From the NCBI RefSeq assembly GCF_010668395.1, contig NZ_WUEY01000001.1:558001-622000 (forward strand): 64,000 bases of DNA, read 5' to 3'. The notes beneath the pieces were generated by a model. It did not search any database. It saw only the letters and a program-made list of their open reading frames with translations, and was not told the origin of the DNA. The translations under genes were made by a program, and so were the position numbers. The DNA comes from Martinezella lusitana (GTDB lineage Bacteria; Pseudomonadota; Alphaproteobacteria; Rhizobiales; Rhizobiaceae). Positions 8,547 to 17,092 of this stretch are shown here, piece by piece (positions within the stretch are counted from its first letter, which is position 1; every line of letters begins with the position of its first letter).

Positions 8547-9002
8547 TCAGAACATCGTATTGTTGTTCTTCGATGTCTCGGGGATCGGCTGCACCGAGTC
8601 CCAATGCTCCTGGATCTTGTTGTCCTCGACGCGGAAGATATCGACGATGGCGCTGCCACGGTCGCCCGGCTGGCGAACGGCATGGACGCGCAGGATCACG
8701 TAGTCGCCATCGACCATCACGCGCTTGATCTCGCTCTTCGACTGCGGATAATTCTTCTTCAGGTATTCGATGAAGCCGCGCAGCCCTTCGGGGCCATCGG
8801 CCGCCATCGGATTGTGCTGGGTGTATTTGCCGAGATATTTGGAGGCCGCGTCGAAATCCTTGTCGTTCAGCGCCTTCTGGTAGAAATCCAGAACGATCTC
8901 CTTGTTCTTCTGCTCTTGCGGCGAATAGGCGCGCTCGGCAAAAGCCGGCATGGCGGCGGCCATGATTGGCAGGGCGATCATCGCGACTTTCATCAGTTTC
9001 AA
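8547..9002 (-). CDS. Exported SnoaL/NTF2-like protein
   Basis: The 151-residue protein has an N-terminal signal peptide ending near AAMPAFA and a mature domain of the SnoaL-like NTF2 fold (KEIVLDFYQKALNDKDF, YTQHNPMAADGPEGL, HWDSVQPIPE). Its pattern resembles secreted ester-cyclase-like or predicted SnoaL aldol-condensation proteins. No reaction is established. A TTG start at 9002 is chosen because GGAG lies 7 bases upstream; the ATG at 8993 lacks a good site. It converges on the SDR gene. Confidence 0.75.
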   Translation of the reverse strand: MKLMKVAMIALPIMAAAMPAFAERAYSPQEQKNKEIVLDFYQKALNDKDFDAASKYLGKYTQHNPMAADGPEGLRGFIEYLKKNYPQSKSEIKRVMVDGDYVILRVHAVRQPGDRGSAIVDIFRVEDNKIQEHWDSVQPIPETSKNNNTMF

Positions 9003-9229
9003 GGCGTTACTCCTTCGATTGTTAACGTGTTCACTTTTGTCGAGACCGAAGGTTCCCGCAAATGACAAGTAGTTGATGCCGATGTGATGAGCCCATGGAA
9101 ATACCGGCGCGACGGGCCATTTGTGCTGTACGCAACGACACGCCGGCCGCGAAGGACACATGCCGCGATTGCCTATTATCCGCCAAAGGCTTAGGCTTGC
9201 GGCCAAAAGTACAGGCGACGGGTTCAGGC

Positions 9230-10441
9230 ATGGTTCTCGCAGGCAAGCGCATCCTTCTCATCATCTCCGGTGGCATCGCGGCCTATAAGAGCCTCGATCT
9301 CATCCGCCGGCTGCGCGAGCGCGGCGCGAGCGTGCGGCCCGTCATGACGGCTGGCGCGCAGCAGTTCATCACGCCGCTTGCCGTCGGCGCGCTTGCCGCC
9401 GATCATGTGTTCACCGATCTGTTTTCACGGCAGGACGAGCAGGATGTCGGCCATATCCGGCTGGCGCGAGACTGCGACCTGGTTCTGATCGCGCCGGCAA
9501 CGGCCGACCTGCTCGCCAAGATGGCAAACGGGCTGGCCGACGATCTCGCCTCGACCATATTGCTCGCCACGGATCGGCCCGTTCTGGCGGCACCGGCCAT
9601 GAACCCGAAAATGTGGGCGCATCCGGCAACCAGGCGGAACATCGAGACGCTGCGCGGCGATGGCATTGCCTTCATCGGGCCGATGAAAGGCGAAATGGCC
9701 GAAAGTGGCGAGGCCGGCGCGGGCCGCATGGCCGAACCGCTCGACATCGTCGCCGCCGCCGAATTGCGGCTGGATGACGGCGCCAAGCCGCTTGCCGGCA
9801 AGAAGGCCATCGTCACCTCTGGGCCGACGCACGAGCCGATCGACCCCGTGCGCTACATCGCCAACCGCTCGTCGGGACGGCAGGGCCATGCCATCGCGGC
9901 CGCACTTGCGGCCCTCGGCGCCGACGTCACCCTCGTTTCCGGTCCCGTCACAATACCCGATCCGGCCGGCCTGAATGTCGTCCATGTCGAACGGGCGGAC
10001 GAAATGCGCGACGCCGTGCTTGCGGCCCTTCCGGCTGATATCGCCGTGATGGTGGCTGCGGTTGCCGACTGGCGCGTCGCCTCCGCATCGGACCAGAAGA
10101 TCAAGAAACATCCGGGCGAGTCGATCCCGACGCTGGCGCTCACGGAAAACCCGGACATATTGAAAACCGTCGGCCATCATACGCAACGGCCGAAGCTCGT
10201 CGTCGGCTTTGCCGCCGAAACGCAGGATGTCGAGAGCAATGCCCGCGCGAAGCTGGAGCGCAAGGGCGCCGACTTCATCGTCGCCAATGACGTCTCACCC
10301 GCGACCGGCATCATGGGCGGTACGCGAAACCGCGTGAAGATCATCAGCCATCACGGCGTCGAGCAGTGGCCCGACCTCGACAAGGATGAAGTGGCGGTAC
10401 GGCTCGCCGCCCTCATCGCCGAGCAATTCAAGCAGGGATAG
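9230..10441 (+). CDS. coaBC: Bifunctional phosphopantothenoylcysteine decarboxylase / phosphopantothenate-cysteine ligase
   Basis: CoaBC catalyses two successive steps of coenzyme A synthesis: ligation of cysteine to 4'-phosphopantothenate, then FMN-dependent decarboxylation. The 403 residues match the family length. The N-terminal flavoprotein domain shows GGIAAYKSLDLIRRL and the PAMNPKMW motif. The C-terminal synthetase shows TSGPTHEPIDPVRYIANRSS in the nucleotide site (given in part as TSGPTHEPIDPVR). The frame extends to 9095, but ATG 9230 gives the standard MVLAGKRILLIISGG start. It is an essential housekeeping gene. Confidence 0.95.
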   Translation: MVLAGKRILLIISGGIAAYKSLDLIRRLRERGASVRPVMTAGAQQFITPLAVGALAADHVFTDLFSRQDEQDVGHIRLARDCDLVLIAPATADLLAKMANGLADDLASTILLATDRPVLAAPAMNPKMWAHPATRRNIETLRGDGIAFIGPMKGEMAESGEAGAGRMAEPLDIVAAAELRLDDGAKPLAGKKAIVTSGPTHEPIDPVRYIANRSSGRQGHAIAAALAALGADVTLVSGPVTIPDPAGLNVVHVERADEMRDAVLAALPADIAVMVAAVADWRVASASDQKIKKHPGESIPTLALTENPDILKTVGHHTQRPKLVVGFAAETQDVESNARAKLERKGADFIVANDVSPATGIMGGTRNRVKIISHHGVEQWPDLDKDEVAVRLAALIAEQFKQG

Positions 10442-11243
10442 CGGTTGCCGGCTGGCGCTCGACGCGCGCACGCTCCTCCGGCTGGAAGGGCGAGACATGG
10501 ACGCCGGTGTCGTCGATCATGACGGCGCTGCCATCGGGAATTTCGCGCCAGGCATCGACGTCGTCGTTCAACGGTTCGGAAACCAGGCAATTGCCTGACC
10601 CGACGGGCGAGGCATAGAGCGTCGGCGCCTTGCGGTCTGTCGCGTATCGTATGGCGTAGAGCGACTTGCCGTCGGAAAAGGCGGCGGTGAAGCGCACCAG
10701 CACCGATCCGGTCAGATGGAGCGAAAGACCTTCGACGAAGCCGATGGTTTCCGCCATAGCGGCAATCGGATTGGCCGCCATGCCGAATTGCAGAGCGAGC
10801 AGGAAAAGAAGTTCCGAATCGGTCGTGCCACTGCGGGCATGGAAGAGCCCGTCGTCGAGCATGGCTTCCATCGGTCGGCGCAGGCGGTCGAAATTGGAAA
10901 TCTGGCCATTGTGCTGGAACGACCAGTTCTCGAAGACGAAGGGATGGCAGTTGTCGCGTCGCGTGCCGCCGCCGGTGGCCGCGCGGACATGGGCGAGGAA
11001 GAGCGGCGAGCGGATCTGCCGCGCCAGGCTCTTGAGATTGCAGTCGGACCAGGCCGGCAGGATATCGCGATAGCGGCCGGGCTCCGGCCGGTCGCCGTAC
11101 CAGGCGATGCCGAAGCCGTCGCCGTTGGTCGCCGTCTTGGCGCGCGTGGCGCAATGGGATTGCTCGATCAGGGAGTGGGCGGGCGAAGACACGAGCTCCT
11201 CCAGATAGAGGGGGTCTCCACGATAGGCTGCCCAGCGACACAT
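10428..11243 (-). CDS. Class II glutamine amidotransferase (YafJ-like)
   Basis: The 271-residue protein begins Met-Cys-Arg-Trp. After Met removal, Cys becomes the N-terminal nucleophile of class II amidotransferases. Gly-Asp-Gly-Phe-Gly near residue 41, HVRAATGG near residue 85 and HNGQISNF near residue 110 are the glutamine-site motifs. There is no synthetase domain, so the acceptor is unknown; the family includes E. coli YafJ and EgtC-like proteins. The start at 11243 is fixed by the catalytic Cys2. It overlaps the coaBC end by 14 bases on the opposite strand. Confidence 0.88.
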   Translation of the reverse strand: MCRWAAYRGDPLYLEELVSSPAHSLIEQSHCATRAKTATNGDGFGIAWYGDRPEPGRYRDILPAWSDCNLKSLARQIRSPLFLAHVRAATGGGTRRDNCHPFVFENWSFQHNGQISNFDRLRRPMEAMLDDGLFHARSGTTDSELLFLLALQFGMAANPIAAMAETIGFVEGLSLHLTGSVLVRFTAAFSDGKSLYAIRYATDRKAPTLYASPVGSGNCLVSEPLNDDVDAWREIPDGSAVMIDDTGVHVSPFQPEERARVERQPATAIPA

Positions 11244-11510
11244 GCGTCTTTCACTCCGATTTCCCGCTGTCTTCCAGTCCCGCGGGAGAATGGCAAATCT
11301 TGGACGATTGTTTATGCGGAATGGGTAATAAAGTCTTAATTTTCCATCCCGCAGCGCGCAAAATGACAGATATGCGACGCTTCGTCCGATCACGTTTGAC
11401 ATCGCAGTATTTTCTTCGTGAGCCCGCAAGGACAGGGCCTTGCGCACAGATATGGCAAAGCCGAGCATTTCGCTGCGACAAGAAGTGTGAAACTTCCTGA
11501 CGTCGAAGCT
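11244..11510. other. Intergenic region upstream of the amidotransferase gene
   Basis: No gene is supported here. The AT-rich stretch 11290-11350 is the likely promoter region of the leftward amidotransferase gene. Short frames on both strands lack ribosome binding sites and recognisable products. Confidence 0.4.
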
Positions 11511-11538
11511 CTTGCATCGAGTCGAATTTGAGCTACGT
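11511..11538 (+). promoter_or_regulatory. Candidate sigma-70 promoter of the structured RNA
   Basis: CTTGCA at 11511 and CTACGT at 11533 are separated by 16 bases and resemble the alphaproteobacterial CTTGAC / CTATAT pattern. They would start a transcript about 20-30 bases before the AAGGAAGGTG element. Weak evidence on its own. Confidence 0.3.
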
Positions 11539-11576
11539 TTATCTTGTCTGAAACGTAACGAAAGGAAGGTGATCCA

Positions 11577-11651
11577 ATGTCTAGTGAGATTTCGGTCTTT
11601 GTATACGGCATGGAAATGGTCGTGAACGTTGCGAGGCAGCCCTCGCTCTGA
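11577..11651 (+). CDS. 24-residue ORF inside the structured RNA
   Basis: ATG 11577 follows an AAGGAAGGTG ribosome binding site with good spacing and runs to TGA 11649-11651. The peptide begins MSSEISVFVYGM and ends NVARQPSL. The binding site is complementary to CACCTTCC just after the stop codon, so translation may be blocked by folding and relieved by an event that opens the helix. The ORF is too short to class by family and may be a leader peptide, or chance within an RNA gene. Confidence 0.4.
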   Translation: MSSEISVFVYGMEMVVNVARQPSL

Positions 11652-11708
11652 TCAACACCTTCCCGAAGCGTTTACCGCTTCAGGCCAGTTACGGGCCAAA
11701 ACTCATGG

Positions 11709-11733
11709 GGGGTCGCTTAAGGCGGCCCCTTTT
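11709..11733 (+). terminator. Intrinsic terminator of the structured RNA
   Basis: GGGGTCGC and GCGGCCCC form an 8-bp stem with a 5-base loop, followed by TTTT. It separates the structured RNA from otsB. Confidence 0.7.
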
Positions 11734-11854
11734 GCATTCCTAGAGTCCGTGGCCGCCAATATGCCGGCGGCTCCAGAGGAGCGCCGCTCATCCTCTCCAT
11801 GGCAATTTCGTTTTTTTCCTTGCCGAACGGGAAGAGCGCCTTAACTACCCCTGC

Positions 11855-12649
11855 ATGTCTTCTCAGGAAAAGCCCGAGCAGGGTGACGCCAAACCGAGGC
11901 CGCTGAACGAACCGGCACTCACGGCACTCTCCTTGTATCCCCAGGATTGGGCCCTGTTCCTCGATATCGACGGGACCCTGCTCGATCTTGCCGAACGGCC
12001 GGAGGCGATCGTCGTACCCGACTATCTGCCCGGCGCGCTTCATGCGCTCTCCCGCCAGCTCGGCGGCGCCCTGGCTCTGGTGACCGGTCGCGCCATCGAG
12101 TTCGTCGATCCGCTCTTTGCCCCTTTCCGCTTTCCCGTCGCCGGCCTGCATGGCGCGGAGCGGCGCGATGCGGGCGGAAGACTGCGGCGCGCGCATGTTC
12201 CACCCGCCTTCCAGGAGATGAAGCAGGTCATCCGGCGCGAAGCTCTGGCCTGGCCCGGCGCCATCGTCGAGGACAAGGGGGCCGCGGTCGCGGTCCACTT
12301 TCGGCATGCGCCCGCAAACGAGGCCGAAATCGGCGAAGCCATGCAGCGCCATCTGGAGGACGCGGGGCCCGACTGGAGCCTTCAGCGCGGCAAGATGGTG
12401 ATTGAAATCTGCCCTGCCCACGCCAGCAAGGGACATGCCGTCGAGGCATTCCTTGCCGAAGCGCCCTTCGAGGGGCGACGTCCGATCGCAATCGGCGACG
12501 ACGTGACCGACGAGACGATGTTCGCCGCCGCCAACCGTCTCGGGGGCCAATCCGTGCGCATCGGCGATGCCAATGGAAAAACGCTGGCGCGTGCATCCAT
12601 TGGCTCGCCTGCGCGTTTAAGAGACGTGCTGGGAACGCTCGTCAAGTAA
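11855..12649 (+). CDS. otsB: Trehalose-6-phosphate phosphatase
   Basis: OtsB removes phosphate from trehalose-6-phosphate to give trehalose, an osmoprotectant. The 264-residue protein is a HAD phosphatase: FLDIDGTLLDL near residue 35 holds the nucleophile Asp, LVTGR near residue 75 is motif II, and the C-terminal AIGDDVTDETMF is motif IV. It lies about 50 bases before otsA, so the two are probably cotranscribed. No clear ribosome binding site precedes ATG 11855, which is unusual and leaves the exact start slightly open. Confidence 0.93.
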   Translation: MSSQEKPEQGDAKPRPLNEPALTALSLYPQDWALFLDIDGTLLDLAERPEAIVVPDYLPGALHALSRQLGGALALVTGRAIEFVDPLFAPFRFPVAGLHGAERRDAGGRLRRAHVPPAFQEMKQVIRREALAWPGAIVEDKGAAVAVHFRHAPANEAEIGEAMQRHLEDAGPDWSLQRGKMVIEICPAHASKGHAVEAFLAEAPFEGRRPIAIGDDVTDETMFAAANRLGGQSVRIGDANGKTLARASIGSPARLRDVLGTLVK

Positions 12650-12698
12650 TCCGTCGATCAGTTCAGCGCCCGCCCAGCCTTCTCGAAAGGAAGAATCC

Positions 12699-14075
12699 GT
12701 GAGTCGTCTCATCATTGTTTCCAATCGCGTTTCCGTGCCCGATCACAAGGGCGCTGCAGCCGCCGGCGGCCTTGCCGTGGCGCTGCAGGCCGCCCTTGCC
12801 GAGCGTGGCGGCATCTGGATGGGCTGGTCCGGCAAATCCAGCGGCGAGGCCGAACCGGAGCCGCTGGAGATGACGCAGGACGGCAATATCACCTACGCCC
12901 TGACCGACCTGACGCAGACCGATGTCGAAGAATACTATCAGGGCTTTGCCAACCGCGTGCTCTGGCCGATCTGCCACTACAGGCTCGACCTTGCCGAATA
13001 TGCGCGCAAGGAAATGACCGGCTATTTCCGCGTCAACCGCTTTTTTGCCCATCGGCTCGCGCCATTGATCGAGCCGGACGACATCATCTGGGTGCATGAC
13101 TATCATCTCATTCCGCTGGCGGCGGAACTGCGGCAGATGGGACTGAAGAACCGGATCGGCTTCTTCCTGCACATTCCCTGGCCGCCGGCCGACGTCGTGC
13201 GGGCCATGCCGGTGCATGAGGAAATCATGCGCGGCCTTTCCTCCTATGATCTGCTCGGCTTCCAGACCGACCATGACCTTGAGAACTTCGCGGGTTGCCT
13301 GAAGCGCGAGGGCATGGGCATCGAGAAGAGCCCCGGACATTTCAGTGCTCACGGCCACGATTTCCGCGGCGGCGCCTATTCGATCGGCATCGAAACGGCG
13401 GCCTTCGCCGCCTTCGCCCGCAAGGCCGCATCGCACAGCATGGTTCACAAGGCGCGGAAGAGCATCGAGGGCCGCGACCTCATTCTCGGCGTCGACCGGC
13501 TCGACTACTCCAAGGGCATCACGCAGCGCATCGACGCCTTCGAGCGTTTCATCACCAACAACCCCGCCCACCAGCGCAGCGTCACCTATCTGCAGATCAC
13601 CCCGAAATCGCGCTCGGAAGTGCCGGAATACGAGGCCATGCAGCATGCCGTCGCCGAGCAGGCCGGCCGGGTCAACGGCGCCATCGGCACGGTCGACTGG
13701 GTGCCGATCCGCTATATCAACCGCTCGATCAGCCGGCCGATCCTGGCCGGTCTCTACAGGCTCGCCAAGGTTGGCCTGGTGACGCCGCTGCGCGACGGCA
13801 TGAACCTCGTCGCCAAGGAATATGTCGCGGCGCAGGATCCGGACGATCCCGGCGTGCTGGTGCTGTCGCAGTTTGCCGGCGCGGCGCGCAAGCTGCACGG
13901 CGCCCTGCTGGTCAATCCCTATGACGTCGATGGGACCGCCAACGCGTTGGCCCGCGCCGTCAACATGCCGCTGCAGGAGCGGCAGGAACGCTGGCGCGGC
14001 ATGATGGACTATCTGCTGGAGCACGACGTCCTGCACTGGTGCGAGACGTTTCTCGCAGATCTCACGGCGAAGTAG
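12699..14075 (+). CDS. otsA: Alpha,alpha-trehalose-phosphate synthase (UDP-forming)
   Basis: OtsA joins UDP-glucose and glucose-6-phosphate into trehalose-6-phosphate in the cytoplasm. The 458-residue GT20 protein shows the [11 protein letters not shown] motif near residue 130, [10 protein letters not shown] soon after, [11 protein letters not shown] near residue 264, and [15 protein letters not shown] (catalytic loop) near residue 365. The start is GTG 12699 after AAAGGAAG. The N-terminal glycine loop is [11 protein letters not shown]. It ends 14 bases inside the opposite LysR gene. Confidence 0.95.
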   Translation: MSRLIIVSNRVSVPDHKGAAAAGGLAVALQAALAERGGIWMGWSGKSSGEAEPEPLEMTQDGNITYALTDLTQTDVEEYYQGFANRVLWPICHYRLDLAEYARKEMTGYFRVNRFFAHRLAPLIEPDDIIWVHDYHLIPLAAELRQMGLKNRIGFFLHIPWPPADVVRAMPVHEEIMRGLSSYDLLGFQTDHDLENFAGCLKREGMGIEKSPGHFSAHGHDFRGGAYSIGIETAAFAAFARKAASHSMVHKARKSIEGRDLILGVDRLDYSKGITQRIDAFERFITNNPAHQRSVTYLQITPKSRSEVPEYEAMQHAVAEQAGRVNGAIGTVDWVPIRYINRSISRPILAGLYRLAKVGLVTPLRDGMNLVAKEYVAAQDPDDPGVLVLSQFAGAARKLHGALLVNPYDVDGTANALARAVNMPLQERQERWRGMMDYLLEHDVLHWCETFLADLTAK

Positions 14076-14988
14076 GCGATTGCGGCCGGGCGATGGCCGC
14101 TTCCGCCAACAGCCATTGAGCCAGGCGCTCCGCGTGCGGGCTCGGCGCTGCCGGCGGCAGGAGCCAGTAGCCGCGCTCCGGTGCCTCCAGCATCGGACCT
14201 GCCGTCACCAGCGTACGTGCCGTGAGAAGCGAATCGACGAGCCCCATCCAGCCGAGCGCCACGCCTTGCTCGCCGAGCGCTGCCTGCACGACCAGGGAAT
14301 AGGTATTGAAGCGCAGGTCGCCATGGCCGGCATAGCTGTCGCGGGCAATGCCGAATGTCCCAAGATAGCTTTCCCAGTCGAACCACGGCGACGACATCTC
14401 GGAATCGAGATGGATGAGCGTGGCGCGCGCCAGCTGCGATGGGTCGATGAACGGGCCATGGCGCTCGGCAAAACCCCTGGTGCAGATCGGCACGACCTTT
14501 TCCGGCAACAGCAACGTTGCTCCTGGACCGAATTCGTCTCGCGCCCCGAAGAAAACGGCAATGTCGCCGCCTTCCGGCGCGCCACGATCCAGCCGTTGCG
14601 TGGCGACGATCTGGATATCCACTTCCGGATGGAGCAGCCGGAACGCATGCATGCGGGGGATTAGCCAGAGAGCGGAGAAGGCATAGTCCGTTCTGAGTCG
14701 GACCGAGGGGCGCGCCGCCTCGACGCGGAAGCTGCGCACCAGCGTATCGACGCCCCCGACCGCCTTCTCGACGATCTCGAACAGGCGCCGGCCCTCCGGC
14801 GAGAGCTGGACGCCGCGATGCTGGCGGCGAAACAGGGGCACGCCCATCTGCTCTTCGATGCGGCGGATCTGATAACTGACGGCCGGTTGGGTCAAGCCGA
14901 GCGCCGATGCGGCGGCAGACAGGCTGCCGGAGCGACCCACCTCCAGAAAGATCCGCAGCCAGCCAAGATCGACAACACGTTCAGCCAT
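14062..14988 (-). CDS. LysR family regulator, choline-sulfate utilisation type
   Basis: The 308-residue LysR protein has a helix-turn-helix near residues 20-45 (SLSAAASALGLTQPAVSYQI). It lies divergent from betC, the arrangement of the putative choline-sulfate utilisation regulators. It is inferred to sense choline or choline-O-sulfate and activate betC. No effector data can be read from sequence. Its 3' end overlaps otsA by 14 bases. Confidence 0.82.
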   Translation of the reverse strand: MAERVVDLGWLRIFLEVGRSGSLSAAASALGLTQPAVSYQIRRIEEQMGVPLFRRQHRGVQLSPEGRRLFEIVEKAVGGVDTLVRSFRVEAARPSVRLRTDYAFSALWLIPRMHAFRLLHPEVDIQIVATQRLDRGAPEGGDIAVFFGARDEFGPGATLLLPEKVVPICTRGFAERHGPFIDPSQLARATLIHLDSEMSSPWFDWESYLGTFGIARDSYAGHGDLRFNTYSLVVQAALGEQGVALGWMGLVDSLLTARTLVTAGPMLEAPERGYWLLPPAAPSPHAERLAQWLLAEAAIARPQSPTSP

Positions 14989-15087
14989 AAAATTTCCTTT
15001 TGGCAGCCATCGAAAAATGCCTGCTTCACAGCGCGAACTCTAGTGATGTTCAATAAAATAATGCAATAGCAAGAGGGGGCTTTCATC

Positions 15088-15216
15088 ATGCGCATGTCTG
15101 CAATGGGTCCGCTGGCCGACGGCGACGGCCGCAAGACCATCCGCATGCCGGACGCCTTGACGCCCTGGCCCGCCGGCGTCACCACTATGCACGGCAAAGC
15201 CGCCATCGACCTCTGA
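15088..15216 (+). CDS. Candidate 42-residue small protein upstream of betC
   Basis: ATG 15088 follows a strong AGAGGGGG ribosome binding site, and the frame closes with TGA 20 bases before betC. The peptide (starts MRMSAMGPLADGD) has no signal or membrane segment and resembles no family known to me. It could be a leader peptide of betC, a remnant, or non-coding. Confidence 0.3.
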   Translation: MRMSAMGPLADGDGRKTIRMPDALTPWPAGVTTMHGKAAIDL

Positions 15217-15236
15217 TCTCCAAGGAAAACCATCCC

Positions 15237-16751
15237 ATGTCCCGCCCGAATATCCTCATCCTCATGGTCGATCAGTTCAACGGGACGCTGTTTCCCGACG
15301 GCCCGGCCGATTTCCTGCATGCGCCGGTCCTGAAGGCTCTGGCGAAGCGCTCGGTACGCTTTGCCAACAGCTATACGGCAAGCCCGCTCTGCGCGCCGGC
15401 GCGGGCCTCCTTCATGTCCGGACAGCTGCCGAGCCGCACGCGCGTCTACGACAACGCGGCGGAATTCTCCTCCGACATCCCGACCTTCGCCCATCACCTG
15501 CGCGCCGCCGGCTACCAGACGGCGCTGTCGGGCAAGATGCATTTCGTCGGCCCGGACCAGCTGCACGGCTTCGAGGAGCGGCTGACGACCGACATCTATC
15601 CCGCCGATTTCGGCTGGACGCCCGACTATACGAAGCCTGGCGAGCGCATCGACTGGTGGTATCACAATCTCGGCTCGGTGACCGGGGCCGGCACCGCCGA
15701 GATCACCAACCAGATGGAATATGACGACGAGGTCGCCTATCACGCCGTCCGCAAGCTTTACGATCTTTCCCGCGGGCAGGACGAGCGGCCCTGGTGCCTG
15801 ACGGTCAGCTTCACGCATCCGCACGACCCTTATGTCGCACGCCGCCGCTTCTGGGATCTCTATGAGGATTGCCCGGCGCTCGACCCGCAGGTTGGCGAAA
15901 TTCCCTTCGATCAGCAGGACCCGCATTCGCAACGGCTGATGAAAGCGTGCGATCACACCGCCTTCGATATCACCCCGGAGCAGATCCGCCGGGCACGGCG
16001 CGGCTATTTCGCCAATATCTCCTATGTCGACGAAAAGATCGGCGAGATTCTCGAAACGCTCGAGCGCGGCCGCATGGCCGACAACACCATCATCCTCTTC
16101 GTTTCGGACCATGGCGACATGCTCGGCGAGCGCGGCCTCTGGTTCAAGATGAACTTCTTCGAAGGCTCCGCCCGCGTGCCGCTGATGATATCGGCCCCCG
16201 GCTGGCAGCCGAAGCGGATCGACCAGCCGGTCTCGACGCTCGACGTGACGCCGACGCTGGCGGCGCTTGCCGGCATCGACATCGCATCGCTGCGACGCTG
16301 GACCGACGGCGAGGATTTGGGGCCTCTGGCTCTCGGCACAGGAAGCCGCAGCCCGGTGCCGATGGAATACGCCGCCGAAGGCTCCGAAGCGCCGCTCGTG
16401 GGCCTGCGCGACGGCCGTTACAAGCTGACCCTTTGCGAGAAGGACCCGCCCATGCTCTTCGACATCGAACAGGATCCGAAGGAGCTGACCAATCTGGCTG
16501 GCGACCCGGCCCATGCCGAAACCCTGCGCCGGCTGACGGCGCAGGCCAAGGAGCGCTGGAACCTCGAAAGCTTCGACGCCGCCGTGCGCGAGAGCCAGGC
16601 GCGGCGGTGGGTCGTCTACACGGCCCTGCGCAACGGTGCCTACTATCCCTGGGACTATCAGCCGCTGCAGAAAGCCTCGGAGCGGTACATGCGCAACCAC
16701 ATGGACCTCAACGTGCTGGAGGAGAACCAGCGTTTTCCGCGAGGCGAATAG
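15237..16751 (+). CDS. betC: Choline sulfatase
   Basis: BetC hydrolyses choline-O-sulfate to choline and sulfate in the cytoplasm, feeding glycine betaine synthesis or choline catabolism. The 504-residue protein has the sulfatase signature CAPARASFMSGQ near residue 54, where Cys is converted to formylglycine; NILILMVDQFNG with the first metal Asp near residue 11; and VSDHGDMLGERG near residue 291. The C-terminal tail is typical of choline sulfatases. It stands alone here rather than in a betICBA operon. Confidence 0.93.
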   Translation: MSRPNILILMVDQFNGTLFPDGPADFLHAPVLKALAKRSVRFANSYTASPLCAPARASFMSGQLPSRTRVYDNAAEFSSDIPTFAHHLRAAGYQTALSGKMHFVGPDQLHGFEERLTTDIYPADFGWTPDYTKPGERIDWWYHNLGSVTGAGTAEITNQMEYDDEVAYHAVRKLYDLSRGQDERPWCLTVSFTHPHDPYVARRRFWDLYEDCPALDPQVGEIPFDQQDPHSQRLMKACDHTAFDITPEQIRRARRGYFANISYVDEKIGEILETLERGRMADNTIILFVSDHGDMLGERGLWFKMNFFEGSARVPLMISAPGWQPKRIDQPVSTLDVTPTLAALAGIDIASLRRWTDGEDLGPLALGTGSRSPVPMEYAAEGSEAPLVGLRDGRYKLTLCEKDPPMLFDIEQDPKELTNLAGDPAHAETLRRLTAQAKERWNLESFDAAVRESQARRWVVYTALRNGAYYPWDYQPLQKASERYMRNHMDLNVLEENQRFPRGE

Positions 16752-16825
16752 CGGCGAACAGGATTTCGGTAGCCCATCGCCGGTTGAGGCGGTATTGTCG
16801 CGCCGGTCACAAGGGAGAAATATCC

Positions 16826-17035
16826 ATGAAAATCAGCGCAAGAAACCGCCTCAAGGGCAAGGTCGTCGAAATCACCAAGGGTGCGACGACCGCGCATGTC
16901 CGCATCGACATCGGAAACGGCTCGATCGTCACCTCCTCGATCACCAACGAGGCGGTGGACGAACTCGGCCTGACGGTCGGCGCCTCCGCCTATGCCGTCA
17001 TCAAGGCGTCCGACGTCATGGTTGCGGTCGACTGA
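16826..17035 (+). CDS. Molbindin (Mop/TOBE domain) molybdate-binding protein
   Basis: The 69-residue single Mop domain (MKISARNRLKGKVVEI, GSIVTSSITNEAVDELGL, VIKASDVMVAVD) binds molybdate or tungstate at subunit interfaces of a hexamer and is thought to buffer the oxyanion in the cytoplasm. AAGGGAG lies in front of the start. Length and sequence match stand-alone molbindins. It is near an orphan ABC binding protein with a Mo-box-like site, suggesting a small molybdate-related group. Confidence 0.9.
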   Translation: MKISARNRLKGKVVEITKGATTAHVRIDIGNGSIVTSSITNEAVDELGLTVGASAYAVIKASDVMVAVD

Positions 17036-17092
17036 TCTTCGAGCGGGCATGATCCCTGTCGAGGGAGTGCCCGGAGCAATCCTCGAATTGCC

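Larger units (their letters stand above)
11545..11735 (+). ncRNA. Candidate structured RNA or leader ahead of otsBA
   Basis: A run of complementary segments suggests a folded transcript. GGAAGGTG (11564-11571) pairs with CACCTTCC (11656-11663), enclosing a 24-codon ORF. GCGAGG/CCTCGC forms a hairpin at 11631-11646, GAAGCG/CGCTTC and GGCC/GGCC hairpins follow, and an intrinsic terminator ends the unit. No known RNA family was recognised. It could be a stand-alone small RNA, or a leader for otsB, which begins about 120 bases after the terminator. Confidence 0.5.

Noticed and set aside
11300..11500. A 66-codon frame before the structured RNA
   Set aside because: No ribosome binding site, no motif, and it covers the probable promoter of the divergent amidotransferase gene.
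11735..11854. Stress-sigma (GGAAC type) promoter before otsB
   Set aside because: Only a weak GAAC was found, with no matching second element at the right distance.
12663..14036. A 457-codon open frame on the minus strand
   Set aside because: It is antisense to otsA, whose GT20 motifs are intact.
14892..16700. A 602-codon open frame on the minus strand
   Set aside because: It lies opposite betC, which has the sulfatase signature and full family length. The antisense product resembles no protein.
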